Source of the DNA: Streptomyces sp. NBC_00443
Lineage (GTDB): Bacteria; Actinomycetota; Actinomycetes; Streptomycetales; Streptomycetaceae
Assembly (NCBI RefSeq): GCF_036014175.1
Contig: NZ_CP107917.1
Span: 2,480,001-2,544,000, forward strand
Length of the DNA stretch: 64,000 nt
Direction of reading: 5' to 3'
Shown here: one piece after another, positions 1-7,563 of the stretch
How positions within the stretch are numbered: the stretch's first letter is position 1
How the letters are laid out: every line of letters starts with the position of its first letter
Program-made: the position numbers and the translations under genes
The notes under the pieces: generated by a model
Database searches by the model: none
Told to the model about the DNA's origin: nothing
What the model saw: only the letters and a program-made list of their open reading frames with translations

Positions 1-369
1 CAGCTGCGCAACCGCAGCTGGTACAACAGCCCGGACGCGTTCGTCATCGTCGACGACTACGACCTGGTGGCGACCGGCGTGAACCCGCTGGCCCCGCTCC
101 TGGAGTACCTGCCGTTCGCCCGTGACGTCGGTCTGCGCGTCATCATCGCGCGTTCCTCGGGCGGTGCGAGCCGGTCGCTGTACGAGCCCGTGATGCAGCG
201 GATGCGCGAGCTCGGCGCCCAGGGCGTCGTGCTCTCCGGCGACCGGGCGGAGGGTGCGCTGCTCGGCAACATCACCGCGACGCAACTGCCGCCCGGGCGT
301 GGACACTTCCACACGCGCCGTCGGGGCGGGCAGCTGATTCAGACGGGTTGGGTGCCGAACCGGTTCTGA
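1..369 (+). CDS. eccC: EccC, T7SS FtsK/SpoIIIE-type ATPase (C-terminal fragment)
   Basis: The reading frame is open from the first base, so only the last 122 residues are present. EccC is the membrane-linked ATPase of the ESX/type VII machine; its stacked FtsK/SpoIIIE domains recognise WXG100 substrates and power export. Visible here is the end of the last ATPase domain: a Walker B-like strand (FVIVDDYDLV), the segment LPFARDVGLRVIIAR, and the typical ending PPGRGHFHTRR followed by QTGWVPN. A hairpin terminator follows directly. The T7SS genes eccB, eccE and mycP in the same window support the call. The N-terminus and most ATPase domains lie upstream of the window. Confidence 0.9.
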   Translation, partial: QLRNRSWYNSPDAFVIVDDYDLVATGVNPLAPLLEYLPFARDVGLRVIIARSSGGASRSLYEPVMQRMRELGAQGVVLSGDRAEGALLGNITATQLPPGRGHFHTRRRGGQLIQTGWVPNRF

Positions 370-385
370 GGGACGGTCGGTCGAG

Positions 386-421
386 CGGAGGGGCGGTACC
401 CATGTGGGTGCCGCCCCTCCG
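386..421 (+). terminator. Hairpin terminator after eccC
   Basis: A 16-base stem (386-401 with 406-421, one mismatch) closes on a 4-base loop 17 bases after the eccC stop codon. No U-tract follows, which is common in Streptomyces. It probably ends the eccC transcript before the next small gene. Confidence 0.65.
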
Positions 422-463
422 CGTTGCCCACGTGAGGGGTGGGTCTCGTACGGGTGTCCCCGT

Positions 464-469
464 TAGAGT
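464..469 (+). promoter_or_regulatory. Possible -10 element (TAGAGT)
   Basis: TAGAGT lies about 40 bases before the GTG chosen for the small WXG100-like gene, just after the eccC terminator, where a new promoter would be expected. No convincing -35 box is visible, so this is only a candidate. Confidence 0.3.
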
Positions 470-507
470 GGCGTTGCGACAGAAATGACGAGCCACGGGG
501 GGCAGTT

Positions 508-909
508 GTGCCGTCGGACTACATGGACTCCGACCCTGAGGTCCTCAAGACCGAGGGCTTTCACATGTTCGGCGTCGGCGTGGACTTCGCCAAGGCCGTG
601 ACGGCCCTGCAGACCGGGCTGACCGCGCTCGAGAAGGGCGACACCCCGCCGTGGGGTGACGACGACATCGGCGAGAAGTTCGGCGTCGTCTACGAGGGCC
701 TGCGCGACGGCATGTACGAGTCGATGGCCAGCCTGGCGGAGCGCATCGCCGGTATGGGCGTCGCCTTCACCAAGATGGGCGTGGCGCACGAGAAGAACGA
801 GGCCGAGCAGGACGCCATCTGGCAGCGGACGATGTCCGAGTACGACGGTCAGGTGGAGGTGCCGACCGGCGTCGTGCACAGCAACCTGCGGCCTCGCCAG
901 GACCTCTGA
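508..909 (+). CDS. WXG100-like T7SS substrate/partner protein
   Basis: A 133-residue helical protein without signal peptide or membrane segment. The GTG at 508 was chosen because a GGGGGG ribosome binding site lies just before it. Residues ~45-100 carry PWGDDDIGEKF...Y..LRDGMYESMASLAERI, a WXG-type helical hairpin. The gene at 21210-21536 has the same pattern (PWSEADFGEIF...RDGIFTSMDSLAERL), so the two are paralogs. WXG100 proteins are small secreted substrates or chaperone-like partners of the ESX machine. The position between eccC and bldB supports a T7SS role; secretion itself is inferred. Confidence 0.75.
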   Translation: MPSDYMDSDPEVLKTEGFHMFGVGVDFAKAVTALQTGLTALEKGDTPPWGDDDIGEKFGVVYEGLRDGMYESMASLAERIAGMGVAFTKMGVAHEKNEAEQDAIWQRTMSEYDGQVEVPTGVVHSNLRPRQDL

Positions 910-944
910 TCCTCGACGGGCACGTGCGGGGCCGTCGACGCAAG

Positions 945-950
945 TAGGCT
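945..950 (+). promoter_or_regulatory. Possible -10 element before bldB (TAGGCT)
   Basis: TAGGCT sits 43 bases before the ATG of the BldB-like gene, followed by GGAAGAGG at about 977-984 as ribosome binding site. The -35 region is not recognisable. Confidence 0.3.
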
Positions 951-993
951 GAGTCACGTACGTCGTTCGCACGTCAGGAAGAGGCCCAGCGGC

Positions 994-1311
994 ATGACCG
1001 AGGCACGCAACAACGAGGTCGGGACTCAGTCCGAGGACGTCAAGGCACGCAAGGAGCGGGAGCGGGACGAGCTGTACGCCCTCGACATCTCGGGCGTCGA
1101 ATGGCAGTGCGCGCCCGGCACCGAGGCGCACGAGGAGCGGGTCGAGATCGCCTACCTGCCGGCGGGCGCGGTGGCCATGCGTTCGTCCCTGGATCCCGGC
1201 ACCGTGCTGCGGTACACCGAGGCGGAGTGGCGGGCGTTCGTGCTGGGGGCTCGGGACGGGGAGTTCGATCTGGAGGCTGCGCCGCGCGGTGGTGGGGTGG
1301 CGGCGGAGTAG
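994..1311 (+). CDS. bldB: BldB-type developmental regulator (DUF397)
   Basis: A 105-residue soluble protein with the DUF397 signature in its second half: VAMRSSLDPGTVLRYT followed by EAEWRAFVLGARDGEFDL. The charged N-terminus (KARKERERDELYALDISG) precedes a segment WQCAPG. BldB of Streptomyces coelicolor is a small DUF397-related protein needed for aerial growth and antibiotic production, and as I recall it lies inside the ESX locus. The same neighbourhood here (eccC on one side, T7SS accessory genes on the other) is why I use the symbol instead of just DUF397. DUF397 has many paralogs per genome, so an orthology test would settle it. Biochemical function is unknown; partner binding is more likely than catalysis. 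Confidence 0.72.
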   Translation: MTEARNNEVGTQSEDVKARKERERDELYALDISGVEWQCAPGTEAHEERVEIAYLPAGAVAMRSSLDPGTVLRYTEAEWRAFVLGARDGEFDLEAAPRGGGVAAE

Positions 1312-1382
1312 GCCGGCTTCGGGAGCGCACCGCCGCCGTTCGCAGTGGAGGACGGGCCTGACCGCGGGACCGGCCCGGCGCC

Positions 1383-1388
1383 TAGGAT
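1383..1388 (+). promoter_or_regulatory. Possible -10 element (TAGGAT)
   Basis: TAGGAT lies 47 bases before the start codon at 1435 in the 123-base gap after bldB. A weak CTGACC about 20 bases upstream could be a -35 box. It is a candidate promoter for the four-gene + strand run to 5065. Confidence 0.3.
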
Positions 1389-1434
1389 CAAGGTCCTACG
1401 AAAATGCGTCCGCGATGACGGAGGACGGGGACCC

Positions 1435-3387
1435 ATGACCGGCTCGACCGAGGACTACGCACCGCACCCCCACATAGGCGGCCGGACCGCCGCACTGCGC
1501 GCGCTCACCGCATGGCGGGAGGCCGCGCCCGGCGCTCCGCGCGTCGTCGTGGTCACCGGCGATTCCGGCAGCGGGCGTTCGCGGCTGCTCACCGGGTTTC
1601 TGATGCTGTGCGAGCCGGAGTACCGCAAGCGGCTGCCGCTGGACGAGCTGGATCCGTCGACGGTGCCGCCGGATCTGCCGGCCCCGGCCGTACCCGTCCC
1701 CGAAGGGCTGACCGCCGCCCAGGTCCTGTGGCTGCTCGCCGACCACTACGAGCTGAACGCCACCAGCGTCGAGGGCGTGTACGCCGAACTGGCCGCACTC
1801 GACGAGCCGGTGACGGTCGTCGTGCCGGACGTCGACCGTGCCGGTCCGGTGCGGACAGCGGGCGAACCCGCACGGCTGGTACGCGAGGTGCTCTCGCCCC
1901 TGGCCGCCACGGAGACGGTCCGGCTGCTGGCCGAGGTGCCGCGTCAGCTGGTCGCCGAGCTGGCCGAGGGTCAGGCGTCCGGCACCGTGCAGATCATCGA
2001 TCTCGACGAGCCGGAGTGGGCCGACCCCGAGGGCCTGCTGCGGCACGCCCACGCGGCGCTGAGCCCGGAGTTCGGAGCACCCGAGCTTCCGTTCACCGTG
2101 GATCCCGCCGCCCGTCTCGCCCTGGGAGCAGCCATCGGCCGCCGGGCCGGGACCAGCCCGCTGGTCGTCCAACTCGCCGTCAACTGCATTCTGATGGCTC
2201 CGGAGGGCTTCGACCCGGCCGACGAGAGGTTCCTGCCGACGTCGGTCGGTGAGGCCCTGGATCTGCACGCCAGGCGGCTCGGCACCGACTCGCAGACGCT
2301 GCGGCTCATGCTCACCCCGCTCGCCCTGGCCGAAGCAGACGGCATGCCGGTCCAGCTGTGGGCACGGCTGGCGAGCGCGGTCGCCGGGCAGGACATGAGC
2401 CAGGCCCTCGCGGGCGGGATGCTGCTCGCCGGGCCGTTCGTCCAGCCCGAGGAACAGGACGCGGACGCGTCGGACGACGAGCAGGCGGACGACGGACGTA
2501 CGTTGCTACGACTGCTGCACCCGGCCATCGGCGACGAGATCCGCGCCGGTCTGCCGAACGTTGCCGCCGCTCAGAGCCAGATCGCGATGGCCCTGCTGGA
2601 GGCCGTGCCCGAGCAGGACTGGAGCAAGGCCGACCCCTACGTGCGGGACAACATCGCGGGCCACACGCTGGAAGCGGGGCTGCTGCCCCAACTCCTCACC
2701 GACCCGGCGCTGTTCGTCCACGCCGATCCAGTGCCGTTGCGCGCCGCCGTCGAGGCGGTACCGACCGAGGAGCTGGGCGCCCCCGCCCGCACGTACCTGC
2801 GTACGGCACCCCTGCTGACCCGCACCCAGGCGCCCGTCACGCTGCGTGCCGCCCTGTTGGAGACCGCGTTCGTCGAGGACGGCCTGCCCGAGTACGCCGA
2901 GGCGATACACCGGCGACTCGGCCTGGAACTGCCCTGGCAGACGCTGTGGAGCCTGCCCGTCCCGGGCATCAGCGCCGTGACCGTCGGCAGCCTGCCTCGC
3001 CCGGACGGATCTGCCACCCCGGTCGCCGTACTGGTCGTACCCGTGGGCACGCCGGGTGCCCACCCGGTCGGTGCGTCCGGCGAGGAGCCCGGTTCCGCGG
3101 TGCTCGTCCATGGCCTCGTACAGTCTGATCACCTCGGCGATGCCGACCCCGAGCAGATTCTTCGCCCCTCGGAGGAGGAACGTGCCGCCGCCCCGCTGGG
3201 CCTGAGCCGAGGTGCCGACTACCTGCGGGTCTGGGACCGGGCGGATCAGGAGCTCGTGGCGGCACTGATCTCCGACACGCCCTTCACCGCCGCCGACATC
3301 TCCCCCGACGGCATCCTCCTTCTCGCCACCGAGCACGGGGCGAAGGCCCTCCGTATCCGCGCGGCGGACGCGGGGATAGCCTCGTAG
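1435..3387 (+). CDS. NTPase-like protein with Walker-A Lys replaced by Arg
   Basis: A 650-residue soluble protein starting at an ATG with GGAGG ten bases upstream. Near residue 35-55 it has VVVVTGDSGSGRSRLL, a P-loop in which the usual Lys is Arg, so ATP hydrolysis may be weak or lost. The helical middle resembles AAA/STAND-type proteins. The C-terminus has a WD-like element (LRVWDRADQELVAALI, then ADISPDGILLLATEHGAKAL). The 12856-15051 protein has a similar plan but an intact P-loop and a fused SUKH-4 domain; here the SUKH-4 domain is in the next gene, 36 bases downstream. This suggests a regulatory partner of the immunity-type neighbours. No family name is certain. Confidence 0.7.
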   Translation: MTGSTEDYAPHPHIGGRTAALRALTAWREAAPGAPRVVVVTGDSGSGRSRLLTGFLMLCEPEYRKRLPLDELDPSTVPPDLPAPAVPVPEGLTAAQVLWLLADHYELNATSVEGVYAELAALDEPVTVVVPDVDRAGPVRTAGEPARLVREVLSPLAATETVRLLAEVPRQLVAELAEGQASGTVQIIDLDEPEWADPEGLLRHAHAALSPEFGAPELPFTVDPAARLALGAAIGRRAGTSPLVVQLAVNCILMAPEGFDPADERFLPTSVGEALDLHARRLGTDSQTLRLMLTPLALAEADGMPVQLWARLASAVAGQDMSQALAGGMLLAGPFVQPEEQDADASDDEQADDGRTLLRLLHPAIGDEIRAGLPNVAAAQSQIAMALLEAVPEQDWSKADPYVRDNIAGHTLEAGLLPQLLTDPALFVHADPVPLRAAVEAVPTEELGAPARTYLRTAPLLTRTQAPVTLRAALLETAFVEDGLPEYAEAIHRRLGLELPWQTLWSLPVPGISAVTVGSLPRPDGSATPVAVLVVPVGTPGAHPVGASGEEPGSAVLVHGLVQSDHLGDADPEQILRPSEEERAAAPLGLSRGADYLRVWDRADQELVAALISDTPFTAADISPDGILLLATEHGAKALRIRAADAGIAS

Positions 3388-3423
3388 GCACCCACAACCC
3401 ATGAACCTCGAAGGAGCCTCCCC

Positions 3424-4743
3424 GTGACCAGCCAGGAGCAGGCGCTCGCCATCGCCGACCGTTGGCTCAACCCGGAAGGCTCCGCGGAGCCGCGCCGCGA
3501 GGTCCGGATGCAGGAGTTCGACCTGGGCTGGGTCGTGTGGGCGGCGCCTGCGGAGCCCGAGCGTGACCCGGAGACCGGGGAGCGGCGGCCGCCTGCCGAG
3601 ATCGGTGACGCATGCGGGGTCGTGGACCGTCGTACCGGCGAACTGACGGTCTGGCCGTCGGTGCCGGTCGACGAGGTCGTACAGATGTACCGGCAGAAGC
3701 ACGGCGGCGCGGGCGCGTCCGAGGGCGGTGCCCGTCCGGTCACCGGTCCCGGCAACACCGCTGTCTTCACGTACACGGACCCGGCGAACGGCGAGGAGAC
3801 CACCCTCTTCCGCACCTCCGCCGCGGGCCTGCCTCCCGCCGAGTACCAGGCGTGGGGCGAGCTGCGGCGGATGAACGTACCCGCCGACAACGTCGTGGCC
3901 ATCCACACCGATCTGCGTCCCAGCCTGCTCCCCGGCGGCTACACGGCCGAGCTCCTCAACACCTTCCGCAACGCCCAGCTCTCCTGCTCACAGACCTACG
4001 GGGCTCGTCCCGAGGCGCGTGCGGAGGGCATCGCGGCGCTGGTCGAGCAGGTCGAGACCATGCACCGGATGGCCGGCCAGCAGCCGCCGCCCCGCCCGCT
4101 CCGCCTCCCGGTACCCGCACAGGTGACGCCGGCCGAGCCGATGCGTGACGTGGCCCTGGGGCGTCATCTCGTCGAGGTCTTCGGCGAGGACGGCGTCCGC
4201 CGCTTCGACGCCGACGACGTATCCGACAGCGCGCTGCCCGAGGCTGCCGGGGCGACGCTCACGTGGGCGGGGCTGCCGGCCGACCTCCCGCTGTTCTTCA
4301 CCGCCGACCGGTCCGACGCCCCTCCGGCCGGTGGCCTGTTCACCGATGTCGCCACGAATCTGCGCGAGCGGCGCAGCCCGGCCGGCGAGGAGAAGATCGG
4401 CGCCCTGGCGCACCTGGTCCGGATCGGTTTCGACGGTGTCGCGGTCATCGCCGTGCAGGTCCTGCCGGGCTCGGGGCAGCCGGACGGTCTCGGCGCGCTG
4501 TGGGCCGTGGATCCGGTCACTGCCGAGGCCCGCTACGTCAACATGTCGGTCGCCGCCTTCGCGCGCTCCCTGGCGCTGCTCGCCGGCGCACGGCAGCGCC
4601 TGCAGGGTCTGGACTCGGTCGCGGCCGGTGCGGAAGTGGCGGCGCTGCAGGAGCAGTTGGCGGCCGTGGACGCGTCCGCGCTGGGCAACGCGGACACCTG
4701 GTGGTCGCTGATCGTCGAGCAGATGTGGCACGGGTTGTTCTGA
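3424..4743 (+). CDS. Imm35/YrhB-like - inactive deaminase-like - SUKH-4 fusion protein
   Basis: A 439-residue soluble protein (GTG start, AAGGAG upstream). Residues ~1-95 form an Imm35/YrhB-like domain (QALAIADRW, MQEFDLGWVVW, VVDRRTGELTVWP), also found in the next gene. Residues ~110-220 resemble the nucleic-acid/nucleotide deaminase fold of polymorphic toxins: AWGELRRM where actives have HSE, and HTDLRPSLLPGGYTAELL where actives have PC...C. All three zinc ligands (His, Cys, Cys) are replaced, by Trp, Ser and Thr, so it should be inactive. Residues ~240-439 look like SUKH-4 (TWAGLPADLPLFF, ALWAVDPVTAEARYVN, SVAAFARSLALL), an immunity fold. Role as a toxin decoy or immunity factor is inferred. 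Confidence 0.72.
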   Translation: MTSQEQALAIADRWLNPEGSAEPRREVRMQEFDLGWVVWAAPAEPERDPETGERRPPAEIGDACGVVDRRTGELTVWPSVPVDEVVQMYRQKHGGAGASEGGARPVTGPGNTAVFTYTDPANGEETTLFRTSAAGLPPAEYQAWGELRRMNVPADNVVAIHTDLRPSLLPGGYTAELLNTFRNAQLSCSQTYGARPEARAEGIAALVEQVETMHRMAGQQPPPRPLRLPVPAQVTPAEPMRDVALGRHLVEVFGEDGVRRFDADDVSDSALPEAAGATLTWAGLPADLPLFFTADRSDAPPAGGLFTDVATNLRERRSPAGEEKIGALAHLVRIGFDGVAVIAVQVLPGSGQPDGLGALWAVDPVTAEARYVNMSVAAFARSLALLAGARQRLQGLDSVAAGAEVAALQEQLAAVDASALGNADTWWSLIVEQMWHGLF

Positions 4744-4759
4744 CGAACAAGGAGAAACC

Positions 4760-5065
4760 GTGACTTCGGACCACCCGGCGGCGCCCACCACCGCCGACCA
4801 GGCCCTCGCCATCGTGCGCAGCCGCTATGCGCAGCCCGAGCTGCCTGACGGCAGTCCCGCCGAGCTGCGCGTCGAGGAGTTCGACATCGGCTACCTGGTG
4901 TACGGGGTGTTCCCGCCCGTCACGGACGCCGCCGGGCGGCCTCAGCCGGCTCCGCCCGGCGGCAGCAAGATCGTGGTCGCCAAGGAGACCGGTGAGACCG
5001 TCACCGTGCCCAACTATCCGACTGAGGCGGCCATCGCGCTGTCCCGGAAGCAGCGCCAGGCATGA
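4760..5065 (+). CDS. Small Imm35/YrhB-like domain protein
   Basis: A 101-residue soluble protein (GTG start, AAGGAG upstream, 16 bases after the previous stop), last gene of the + strand run that starts at 1435. Its core (QALAIVRSRYAQ, RVEEFDIGYLVYGVF, IVVAKETGETVTVPNYP) aligns with the first ~95 residues of the preceding protein, so it is a stand-alone copy of that domain. YrhB/Imm35-like domains are associated with polymorphic toxin immunity. No catalytic motif is visible. A 19-base tandem repeat begins 8 bases after its stop codon. Confidence 0.7.
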   Translation: MTSDHPAAPTTADQALAIVRSRYAQPELPDGSPAELRVEEFDIGYLVYGVFPPVTDAAGRPQPAPPGGSKIVVAKETGETVTVPNYPTEAAIALSRKQRQA

Positions 5066-5072
5066 CACGCAC

Positions 5073-5167
5073 GGCTCGGGCGTGAACCTACGGCTCGGGC
5101 GTGAACGTAGGGCTTGGGCGTGAACGTAGGGCTTGGGCGTGAACGTAGGGCTCGGGCGTGATCAGTA
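5073..5167. repeat. Five tandem copies of a 19-bp unit
   Basis: Five head-to-tail copies of the unit GGCTCGGGCGTGAACGTAG fill the gap between two convergent genes. The third and fourth copies are identical to each other; the others differ at one to a few positions. The fifth runs into the stop codon of the gene on the other strand (5162). No gene fits here, and there are no unique spacers, so it is not a CRISPR array. Confidence 0.9.
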
Positions 5168-5590
5168 CAGCGAGAACCCGCCGCTGTGCCGCCCCTGGTT
5201 CTTCTTCCCGGACTGGGAATCCTCGCCCTCCGCCCGCTTGGGATCGGAAGGCCCGGAGGCCGGGCCACCGCCGTCAAGCGGCTCACCGTGCCTGATCTGG
5301 TCGCGCTCGTCCTCCGACAGCGACTCCCACTGACCGCGCAGGGAAGCCATACCTCCGCCCAGGGCGCGCGAGACCGCGGGGTCGTCCATGGCGTCGCGCA
5401 GGGCGAGGCGGCCGGAGAGCAGCTTCTTGGCCGCCTCCTGCAGGTCCTTGCCGCCGGCGTCGGTCTCGGAGAGCTTGCGCAGGGCAGAGTTCAGGGAACG
5501 AATCTGCTCGGGCTCGAGTGCCTCGTCGAGCACACCGCGTTCCTGTGAAGAGCCCTGCGGGTTAGGTGAGTTGTCGGGTTGCCTCGTCAT
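5162..5590 (-). CDS. Small helical protein with C-terminal SLY motif (copy 1)
   Basis: A 142-residue protein read from the ATG at 5590. It has no signal peptide or membrane segment. The helical core (LRKLSETDAGGKDLQEAAKK, LLSGRLALRDAM, LRGQWESLSEDERDQI) precedes a charged, disordered tail ending in GGFSLY. The gene at 18444-18884 shares the core pattern (LSGR.gLR.A, W..LS/MSDSER) and the ending GRGWSLY, so the two form a small family. A conserved extreme C-terminus suggests a recognised tail, possibly for export or partner binding, but this is inference. Divergent from the 5693 gene. Confidence 0.7.
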   Translation of the reverse strand: MTRQPDNSPNPQGSSQERGVLDEALEPEQIRSLNSALRKLSETDAGGKDLQEAAKKLLSGRLALRDAMDDPAVSRALGGGMASLRGQWESLSEDERDQIRHGEPLDGGGPASGPSDPKRAEGEDSQSGKKNQGRHSGGFSLY

Positions 5591-5692
5591 GTTGCTGCCT
5601 CTCGTCGCCGCTCGACACCTGAAGTATCTCCCGTCACTCAGGGATGCCATGCTGGGCCCCCATCGGCCGTAGAGAAGAAGGACCGCATCGTC

Positions 5693-6346
5693 ATGGCTCG
5701 GACGCAAGGCACAGGAAGCGGTACCGGCGTCGACCGTTCCCTCGCCGGCCTCGTCGGCAGAGCCTTCGGGCGCCTGGGACGCGCGGGCGGCCTGGTCTTT
5801 TTGATCGCGGGCCTCGGCCTGAGCGGGTTCGGCGCGTACGAGGGAGCGTACGCGGCCGGTTGGGCCGGCACGCAGGGCACCCTCACGGTGCAGCAGTGCG
5901 AGGTGAGCTACCCGAACAACGCCTCCCGCAGCAGCCGTAAGAACCGCCGTCCCGTCCGCTGCGAGGGTACGTTCGTCGCCGAGGGCGGCAAGGGAACGGA
6001 CACCAACGCGGCGGTGCAGGTCAGGCAACGGTACGCGCCGGGCACCGAGTTGTCCGTGCAGCAGACGCAGCCGCCGACCTCGGATGACGGGACAGGCGCC
6101 GACTACGTCCAGGCCGGGATGGACCGGGCCTGGCGCTGGTTCGCCGCGTTCTTCGGCGGCTGGGTACTCACCGGGCTCGGCGTGTTCTGCCTGGCCACCG
6201 GGTTCGCTCCGTTCGGGGCGAGCCGTGTCTCGTTCGACGCTGCCTGGGAGGCGGCGGGGCGGGGAGTGACGCGGGCGGCCGTGCTCGGGATGATCGGGGT
6301 GGGGCTCGTCGGCGCCGGGGTGACTTTCTTGATCAGTTACTTCTGA
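5693..6346 (+). CDS. Membrane protein of a GTLTVxxC family (copy 1)
   Basis: A 217-residue protein (ATG after AGAAGAAGG). TM1 lies near residues 33-58 (GGLVFLIAGLGLSGFGAY). An external domain begins GTLTVQQCEV and has a second Cys in VRCEGTF. Two more TM segments follow, near residues 145-170 and 190-215. The genes at 21664 and 22287 encode proteins with the same order: TM, GT/KLTVxxC, a basic Ser/Arg/Lys-rich stretch, Cys-G-T/N, then two TMs. The paired Cys could form a disulphide outside the cell. The domain resembles DUF3592-type proteins in outline. Function unknown. Confidence 0.7.
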   Translation: MARTQGTGSGTGVDRSLAGLVGRAFGRLGRAGGLVFLIAGLGLSGFGAYEGAYAAGWAGTQGTLTVQQCEVSYPNNASRSSRKNRRPVRCEGTFVAEGGKGTDTNAAVQVRQRYAPGTELSVQQTQPPTSDDGTGADYVQAGMDRAWRWFAAFFGGWVLTGLGVFCLATGFAPFGASRVSFDAAWEAAGRGVTRAAVLGMIGVGLVGAGVTFLISYF

Positions 6347-6389
6347 CCCGGTGGCGGTTGACCCGGTGACGGTTGACCCGGTGACGGTC
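6345..6389. repeat. Three copies of a 15-bp unit after the 5693 gene
   Basis: TGACCCGGTGACGGT is repeated three times head to tail (first copy with one change) starting at the stop codon of the membrane protein gene. It is another short tandem repeat at a gene 3' end in this island. Confidence 0.7.
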
Positions 6390-6482
6390 CGGCTGACGTC
6401 GGGGGATAGCCTGCGCCGGGTCAACTTCGCGTTGACCTTTGCCAGTTCATTCAACGTTCAGCCAATTACGGGGTTCCCGGGC

Positions 6483-7052
6483 ATGTCGACGCCTCCACCG
6501 CAGTATCCGAATCAGCCGTACGGGCAGCAGCCGCAACCGCCGTACGGACAGCCACAGCAGACGTATGGCCAGCCGCAGCAACCTTACGGACAACCGCAGC
6601 AGCCGTACGGACAGCCGCAGCAAGGGTACGGATACCCGCAGCAACCTCAGCCGCAGCCGCCGCGCGGCCCTCAGCGCCCGCAGCCGGGAGGTGTGCTGCG
6701 GATGCTGAAGGCCGCCGTCGTCGTCATAGCGATCTTCGGTGGGCTGGGCTACTACGTCTGGGACTACAACACCAGTCCCACCGGCGGCAAGGCCAAGGCA
6801 GAGGCTTCGGCGTCCGCGGCCGCCGAGGAGGCCAAGACGCACGATCCGGAGATCGGCGACTGTGTCAAGGTCGCGGACCCTCAGGGCGATCCGCTGCCGA
6901 CGGTCGTCGACTGCGGCTCGCCCGAGGCCGAGTACAAGACGGGGGCCCTGCTCCCGGGCCAGGACCAGGAATGCTCGGCGGAGTACGACTACGGCATTCA
7001 GTACCGCAACAGCCGGGGCTTCGACTACACGTTGTGTTTCACCGAGGTCTGA
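6483..7052 (+). CDS. LppU/SCO3897-like membrane protein with Gln/Pro-rich N-tail
   Basis: A 189-residue protein from the ATG at 6483. Residues 1-70 are a cytoplasmic Pro/Gln/Tyr-rich tail built on repeats of PYGQPQQ. One TM segment (KAAVVVIAIFGGLGYYVW) is followed by an Ala/Glu-rich stalk and an external domain with four Cys (GDCVKV, VVDCGSPEAEYK, QECSAEYDYG, YTLCFTEV). This Cys pattern matches the LppU/SCO3897 family of actinobacterial envelope proteins, whose function is unknown. The tail resembles those of several other proteins in the window. Confidence 0.7.
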   Translation: MSTPPPQYPNQPYGQQPQPPYGQPQQTYGQPQQPYGQPQQPYGQPQQGYGYPQQPQPQPPRGPQRPQPGGVLRMLKAAVVVIAIFGGLGYYVWDYNTSPTGGKAKAEASASAAAEEAKTHDPEIGDCVKVADPQGDPLPTVVDCGSPEAEYKTGALLPGQDQECSAEYDYGIQYRNSRGFDYTLCFTEV

Positions 7053-7128
7053 TCCGAATGGCCGGTCCGGTCCGTACGATCCGTACGGCCTGAGCCGGCC
7101 CTCGGCTCGCTGACCGGAATCGAGCGAG

Positions 7129-7524
7129 TCAGGGCATCGCGTCCGCCAGCGACGCGCCCGCCGCCGCGAGAATGATCGCCATCATGGCCAGGCGGGTGCG
7201 GGCGCGCCGCGCCAACTCCACGCTGAGGCCGGCGGAAGCGAGGCTCACGCCGTACACCAGGGTCCCCGCACCCGCCTGCGTACCGTTGTTGAGACGTCCC
7301 ACGATCACGACGAGACAGACCAGCGCCACCAGCGCCCCTGCAGCCATGAGCCCACCGCGAGCGCTCCGCGCCTGCTGCGACCGCTGTCTCGCGAACCCCG
7401 GATCCGACTGCCTCTGGAAAGTCGCCCGGAACTCGTCCACCCCGGGCGGGACCGGATCGCCCTCTCCGCCTCGCAGCTGCGTCTGTACCTGTTCCCCGCC
7501 GTGTTCCCGGCCGTGCATCGTCAT
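7129..7524 (-). CDS. Small three-TM membrane protein (copy 1)
   Basis: A 131-residue protein with a polar N-terminus (FRATFQRQSDPGFARQRSQQARSARGG) and three hydrophobic segments: AAGALVALVCLVVIVGRL, TLVYGVSLASAGLSVEL and LAMMAIILAAAGASLADA. The gene at 16314-16715 has the same plan and matching sequence around the TMs (LVAVVCLGLMVVRL; ARTGHTRWAMMVACIGGALA), so they are paralogs. No ribosome binding site is obvious; a second ATG two codons downstream is an alternative start. Function unknown. Confidence 0.6.
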   Translation of the reverse strand: MTMHGREHGGEQVQTQLRGGEGDPVPPGVDEFRATFQRQSDPGFARQRSQQARSARGGLMAAGALVALVCLVVIVGRLNNGTQAGAGTLVYGVSLASAGLSVELARRARTRLAMMAIILAAAGASLADAMP

Positions 7525-7563
7525 GGGGAGGCAGCGTAGGTCAATTCGCTAAGCTCACGCACC

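Noticed and set aside
5073..5167. CRISPR-like array
   Set aside because: The 19-bp units are head to tail without spacers and there are no cas genes.
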